From JAKFYM01 sp964416595 (GTDB lineage Bacteria > Bdellovibrionota > UBA1018 > CAIPTA01), in NCBI GenBank assembly GCA_964416595.1, contig CAYQES010000015.1, positions 1 through 64,000 of the forward strand: 64,000 bases of DNA, written 5' to 3'. Positions 60,208 through 64,000 of this stretch are shown here, piece by piece (within the stretch, counting starts at the first letter, position 1; every line of letters starts with the position of its first letter). Below the pieces are notes generated by a model that did no database searches, had not been told where the DNA came from, and worked only from the letters and a program-made list of their open reading frames with translations. A program made the position numbers and the translations under genes.

Positions 60208-62946
60208 TTGGAGAAATTCACTTACTTAGGCGCCCAAAACGTTGGTTATATTGAAGAACTTTTTCAAACCTTTTTGCAGAATCCGCAATCAGTGGATCCT
60301 GATTGGCGTATGTTTTTCGAGGGAATTGAATTCGCCAAAAAAGTAGGCGGGCCGAGCGGCGGTGTTTCACAAAAAGAATTGCGAGTCTATGATTTGATTC
60401 GCGCCTATCGACAATTTGGCCATCGGCGCGCCAAGCTTGATCCACTTGGATTACAGCAAGGGAATTTTCCTGAATTAGAGTTGAGTGTGTTTGGTCTCGA
60501 GGAAAAAGATCTCGGAACAAACTTTACTCTCGCTTCTTCCCTGCTCGGCCTAAAAGCTTCTACCCTTGCAGAGATCAAAGCCTTCCTAGAGAAAACCTAT
60601 TGCGGCACATTCACCGCGGAATTCAGCGATTGTTACCCCGATATACAGCGCTGGATGCTGAAAGAAATGGAAAAAAGCGAATTCCGCTTAGAGCCTCAAG
60701 ATAAAAAAGAAACTTTAGAAGCTCTCACCAAGGCCGAAAGTTTAGAGCGCTTTATCCATACACGCTTTGTGGGTGCCAAACGTTTTTCCGTGGAAGGGGG
60801 CGATGCGCTCCTGCCCATGATGGAACATTTGCTCCGCATTGGCGTGAATGATGGCATCCAAGAAGTGGTGCTGGGCATGGCCCATCGGGGCCGAGTGAAT
60901 ATGCTCGCCACCTATTGCCGCAAACCCGTGGATCTAATTTTTGCTGAATTCGAAGGCGCATTTAATACGAACCAAGGTTACACCGCCGACGGTGACGTAA
61001 AATACCATATGGGATATTCTTCTGACCGGGAAATCCGGGGCCAGAAGGTACATCTTTCCATGGCATTCAATCCTAGCCACTTGGAAGCTGTGGATCCCGT
61101 GGTGTGCGGCATGGCTCGCGCCAAACAGCGCTTACGGAAAGATAATAAAGAAAGACGGCGCGTGATTCCTGTGCTCGTGCATGGAGACGCTGCCTTCATC
61201 GGCCAAGGTGTGGTTTCTGAAACTTTACAAATGTCGCAATTGGAAGGTTATACGGTGGGTGGCACCGTGCACATCGTGGTGAATAACCAAGTTGGGTTTA
61301 CCACGAGCCCTGAGTACTCACGCTCTTCCACCTATTGCACCGATGTGATCAAGGCCTTGCGAGTGCCCGTGCTCCACGTGAATGGGGACGACGTGGAAGC
61401 CTGCTTGCGGGCCATGGATATTGCCTATCGCTTCCGGCAAACCTTCCACCAAGATGTGGTGGTAGATGTGGTGTGCTACCGCCGTTATGGTCATAACGAG
61501 GGCGATGAGCCAAGTTACACCCAGCCCGTGATGTACCAGAAAATCAAAGATCACCCTACTCTCAGGGAAATTTACAGCAAACAAATGGCCGCAGAAGGAG
61601 TGGTTTCCGAAGCCGAATCTCAAGGATTGCTGGAAAAGGAAATGAATACTCTCCAAGCGATGTTGGATAAATCTCGCTCAGAGCAAGTGACTCCCCGCTT
61701 TTTTACACTGGAAGGCGTGTGGAAGGGATTGCGCCGTGCCGTGCCCCATGATTTTTGGGTGAAGGCTGATACCAAAGCCGAAGAAGCCATTTTGCAATTG
61801 GTAGGAAAAACTCTTACTACTTGGCCCCAAAATTTTACTCCACACCCCAAACTTCAAAAGCTCTTGGAGAGCCGGCGAAAAATGCTGGAAACTCGCATGC
61901 TCGACTGGGGCATGGCGGAGTTGCTGGCCTATGGAGCATTAGTGGCCGAAGGCATTCCTGTGCGGGTTTCTGGCCAGGATGCGGGCCGAGGAACATTTAC
62001 TCATCGGCACGCCATTTTTCACGATGTAAACGATAACACCCGTTACTCGCCCCTGAACACAATCCAGCCCGACGTGGCAGATTTTGCCGTACACGATTCT
62101 TTGCTCTCTGAAATGGGCGTGCTGGGTTTTGAGTACGGAAACTCCACCACGGATCCCCGGGCACTCACGATTTGGGAGGCCCAGTTCGGGGATTTCTGTA
62201 ATGGCGCCCAGATCATCATCGACCAATTCATCGCCAGCGCTGAATCCAAATGGCAGCGGATGAACGGATTAGTTTTACTCTTGCCCCACGGCTATGAAGG
62301 CCAGGGCCCGGAGCATTCCAGTGCCCGCCTGGAGCGTTTCCTCCAGCTCTGCGCTCAGGAAAATATGCAGGTGGCTTATCCCACTACCCCCGCACAAATT
62401 TTCCACGTGCTGCGCCGGCAAGTGAAACGGGATTTTCGCAAACCCTTGATCATTATGTCGCCCAAATCCTTGCTTCGGCACCCACGGGTGGTTTCACCTA
62501 TGGAAGATCTAGTGAATGGCTACTTTAAGGAAGTAATCGTGGATCCGGCATCCTTGGCCAATGCGAGCAACATCAAGCGCCTGGTATTGTGCACGGGCAA
62601 AATTTATTACGAAATTCTCGACGAAAAAGAGAAAAACCAAACGGAAGGCAGTGTAACTGCCATTGCTCGCCTGGAGCAAATCTATCCGTTTGCGGCGGAA
62701 CAAATTTCTCAGATCGCGAAAGGTTTCCCCAATTTAAAACAAATCATCTGGGCCCAGGAAGAACCCAAAAATATGGGTGCCTATACGTTTGTGGCCCCGC
62801 GGCTCCAAGAGGCTTTTGCCGAAATGGCTGGTAAGGGCGTTTCTTTCCGTTATGTTGGGCGCACGGAGCGCGCGAGCCCCGCGATTGGATCGCCAAAAGT
62901 GCATAGTCAGGAACAAATGGAAATCATCAAAGGATGTTTCAAATGA
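60208..62946 (+). CDS. sucA: 2-oxoglutarate dehydrogenase E1 component
   Basis: 912 aa thiamine-diphosphate enzyme of the TCA cycle. TTG start with AAGGA upstream. Motifs: LGMAHRGRVNMLA, GDAAFIGQGVVSETLQMSQL with VNNQVGFTT (ThDP/Mg binding), YRRYGHNEGDEPSYTQPVMY. N-terminal region for E2 binding is present (EELFQTFLQNPQSVDPDWR). It overlaps sucB by 4 bp (ATGA). No sdh or other TCA gene lies upstream. Confidence 0.97.
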   Translation: MEKFTYLGAQNVGYIEELFQTFLQNPQSVDPDWRMFFEGIEFAKKVGGPSGGVSQKELRVYDLIRAYRQFGHRRAKLDPLGLQQGNFPELELSVFGLEEKDLGTNFTLASSLLGLKASTLAEIKAFLEKTYCGTFTAEFSDCYPDIQRWMLKEMEKSEFRLEPQDKKETLEALTKAESLERFIHTRFVGAKRFSVEGGDALLPMMEHLLRIGVNDGIQEVVLGMAHRGRVNMLATYCRKPVDLIFAEFEGAFNTNQGYTADGDVKYHMGYSSDREIRGQKVHLSMAFNPSHLEAVDPVVCGMARAKQRLRKDNKERRRVIPVLVHGDAAFIGQGVVSETLQMSQLEGYTVGGTVHIVVNNQVGFTTSPEYSRSSTYCTDVIKALRVPVLHVNGDDVEACLRAMDIAYRFRQTFHQDVVVDVVCYRRYGHNEGDEPSYTQPVMYQKIKDHPTLREIYSKQMAAEGVVSEAESQGLLEKEMNTLQAMLDKSRSEQVTPRFFTLEGVWKGLRRAVPHDFWVKADTKAEEAILQLVGKTLTTWPQNFTPHPKLQKLLESRRKMLETRMLDWGMAELLAYGALVAEGIPVRVSGQDAGRGTFTHRHAIFHDVNDNTRYSPLNTIQPDVADFAVHDSLLSEMGVLGFEYGNSTTDPRALTIWEAQFGDFCNGAQIIIDQFIASAESKWQRMNGLVLLLPHGYEGQGPEHSSARLERFLQLCAQENMQVAYPTTPAQIFHVLRRQVKRDFRKPLIIMSPKSLLRHPRVVSPMEDLVNGYFKEVIVDPASLANASNIKRLVLCTGKIYYEILDEKEKNQTEGSVTAIARLEQIYPFAAEQISQIAKGFPNLKQIIWAQEEPKNMGAYTFVAPRLQEAFAEMAGKGVSFRYVGRTERASPAIGSPKVHSQEQMEIIKGCFK

Positions 62947-64000
62947 AAGTAGACATCAAAGTACCCGCCGTGGGCGAATCCATCACCGAAGCCACTATTG
63001 CCGAATGGCGCAAAAAAGATGGGGATCAGGTTAAAAAGAATGACGTTTTACTGAGTCTTGAAACGGATAAAGCTACCGTGGAAGTGGTAGCGGAAAATGA
63101 CGGCAAGCTTTCCATCGGCGCCAAAGCCGGCACCGTAGTGAAAATCGGAGCCGCTGTGGGTTCTATCGACACGGCGGCGGCTGGAGCTGCACCCAGTGCA
63201 CCGGCGCCAGCGGCTTCGGCACCCACCAGTGCTCCGATTCCCGCAGCTCCCACACCTCTTGCGACTTCTATTCCCGCAAGCCGGCCCAGTGGCGAAGTGC
63301 TTAGCCCTGCCGTGCGAAGGATCGTGGAGGAGCGGCAGCTTGACCCCGCTACAATCCAAGGCACGGGAAAAGATGGTCGTATCACAAAATTCGATGCGGA
63401 AAGCGCGCCTGCCGCAGCAGCAGCTACGGCAGCGGCATCCGCTCCGCGCCCGGCTCCAATCCCTACTCCTGTGGGGCCCACTGGTGGTATCCGCCGCGTG
63501 CCGATGACTACCATTCGCAAACGCATCGCTCAACGCTTGGTAGAGGCCCAGCATACGGCGGCGATCCTCACTACTTTTAATGAAATCGACATGAGCGCCG
63601 TGATGGCTGCTCGGGAAAAATACAAAGATCGCTTCAAAGAACGGCATGGAATCGGTTTAGGTTTTATGGGATTTTTTGTGAAGGCTTGCATTCACGCTCT
63701 TCGCCAAGTGCCTGAAGTGAACGCCTTCATCGAGGGCGAAGAAATGATTTTCCACGATTACTACAATATGGGCGTGGCCGTGGGCACAGAAAAGGGCCTG
63801 CTAGTGCCTGTGATCAAAAATGCGGAAAATCTTTCGCTGGCCGGCATTGAACTCGCGATCCGGGATTTTGCCGTCAAAGCCAAAGAAGGAAAAATCTCTC
63901 CCAATGATCTAGGCGGTGGAACCTTTACGATTTCCAATGGCGGAACCTATGGTTCCCTTATGTCTACGCCGATCCTAAATCCACCCCAGAGCGGAATCTT
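62943..64000 (+). CDS. sucB: Dihydrolipoyl succinyltransferase E2 (3' truncated by window)
   Basis: The first 352 codons are visible. Lipoyl domain (1-80) with lipoylated Lys43 in ETDKATVEV, an Ala/Pro-rich linker, the peripheral-subunit-binding domain (about 120-155; SPAVRRIVEERQLDP) and the start of the catalytic domain (about 185 on; RRVPMTTIRKRIAQRLVEAQ). Transfers succinyl from sucA product to CoA. The active-site HxxxD is beyond the window edge. Overlaps sucA by 4 bp. Confidence 0.96.
   Translation, partial: MKVDIKVPAVGESITEATIAEWRKKDGDQVKKNDVLLSLETDKATVEVVAENDGKLSIGAKAGTVVKIGAAVGSIDTAAAGAAPSAPAPAASAPTSAPIPAAPTPLATSIPASRPSGEVLSPAVRRIVEERQLDPATIQGTGKDGRITKFDAESAPAAAAATAAASAPRPAPIPTPVGPTGGIRRVPMTTIRKRIAQRLVEAQHTAAILTTFNEIDMSAVMAAREKYKDRFKERHGIGLGFMGFFVKACIHALRQVPEVNAFIEGEEMIFHDYYNMGVAVGTEKGLLVPVIKNAENLSLAGIELAIRDFAVKAKEGKISPNDLGGGTFTISNGGTYGSLMSTPILNPPQSGI

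Noticed and set aside
63026..63647. Minus-strand frames over sucB
   Set aside because: They are Ala/Gly-rich shadows of the Pro/Ala linker of sucB.

Overview
The window looks like a free-living or predatory Gram-negative chromosome of intermediate G+C. Bdellovibrionota (Bdellovibrio-like, formerly grouped with the deltaproteobacteria) is my best guess. This is inferred from the mix of genes, not from a marker gene: a complete gspC-to-gspN type II secretion operon with a PilM-type GspL, a small Flp/TadE-like pilin cluster, a poly-HAMP hybrid kinase, many exported hydrolases, and a single-domain Y1 (HUH) transposase whose N-terminus (GGEL..GKRK) I associate with that group. Both ends of the window cut genes: a hybrid histidine kinase on the left and sucB on the right.

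Layout. 1-3440: poly-HAMP hybrid kinase. 3.4-9.0 kb: two AT-richer membrane-protein genes (a GT39-like transferase and a spermidine-synthase-like protein) around a BON-domain gene, tRNA-Cys, queE and tRNA-Met. 9.0-12.7 kb: YciI-like gene, dacB, an exported glutathione peroxidase and tilS. 12.6-14.5 kb (minus): flp plus five overlapping small membrane/secreted genes. 14.7-16.9 kb: SPOR protein, cupin-type mannose-6-phosphate isomerase and GDP-mannose pyrophosphorylase in a translationally coupled run. 17.1-19.1 kb: large secreted subtilase. 19.2-25.0 kb: infC-rpmI-rplT-pheS-pheT-ihfA-merR, with infC apparently starting at CTG and a terminator hairpin directly in front of pheS. 25.1-38.2 kb (minus): gspC-D-E-F-G-H-I-J-K-L-M-N, with a sigma-54-like element and paired dyads upstream. 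38.5-44.8 kb: Y1 transposase, HD-GYP protein, a coiled-coil/Hsp20 fusion, a zinc-finger protein with a duplicated domain, and tatA. 44.7-49.8 kb: lnt and a zinc-ribbon gene that overlap head to head, a second subtilase and a secreted HExxH protein. 49.77-50.9 kb: a perfect 28-bp dif-like site followed by a tyrosine recombinase. 51-58.5 kb: peptidase E, PHB-depolymerase-like esterase, pepN, a lipoprotein and an SH3b/LAS murein endopeptidase. 58.6-59.9 kb: VTT protein, then an unusual rpsR-rpmG-rplX cluster whose S18 and L33 lack zinc-binding cysteines. 60.2-64.0 kb: sucA and partial sucB.

Themes. The window carries an export system (T2SS, TatA, Lnt) together with plausible cargo: two subtilases, an HExxH protein, an esterase and a murein endopeptidase. 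The features I find most worth a second look are the dif-like site abutting its probable recombinase, the T2SS upstream region, the CTG start of infC, the pheS attenuator-like hairpin, the cysteine-less ribosomal proteins, and the two-copy PBECR-like protein. All functional calls come from motif recognition by eye; no database search was run.
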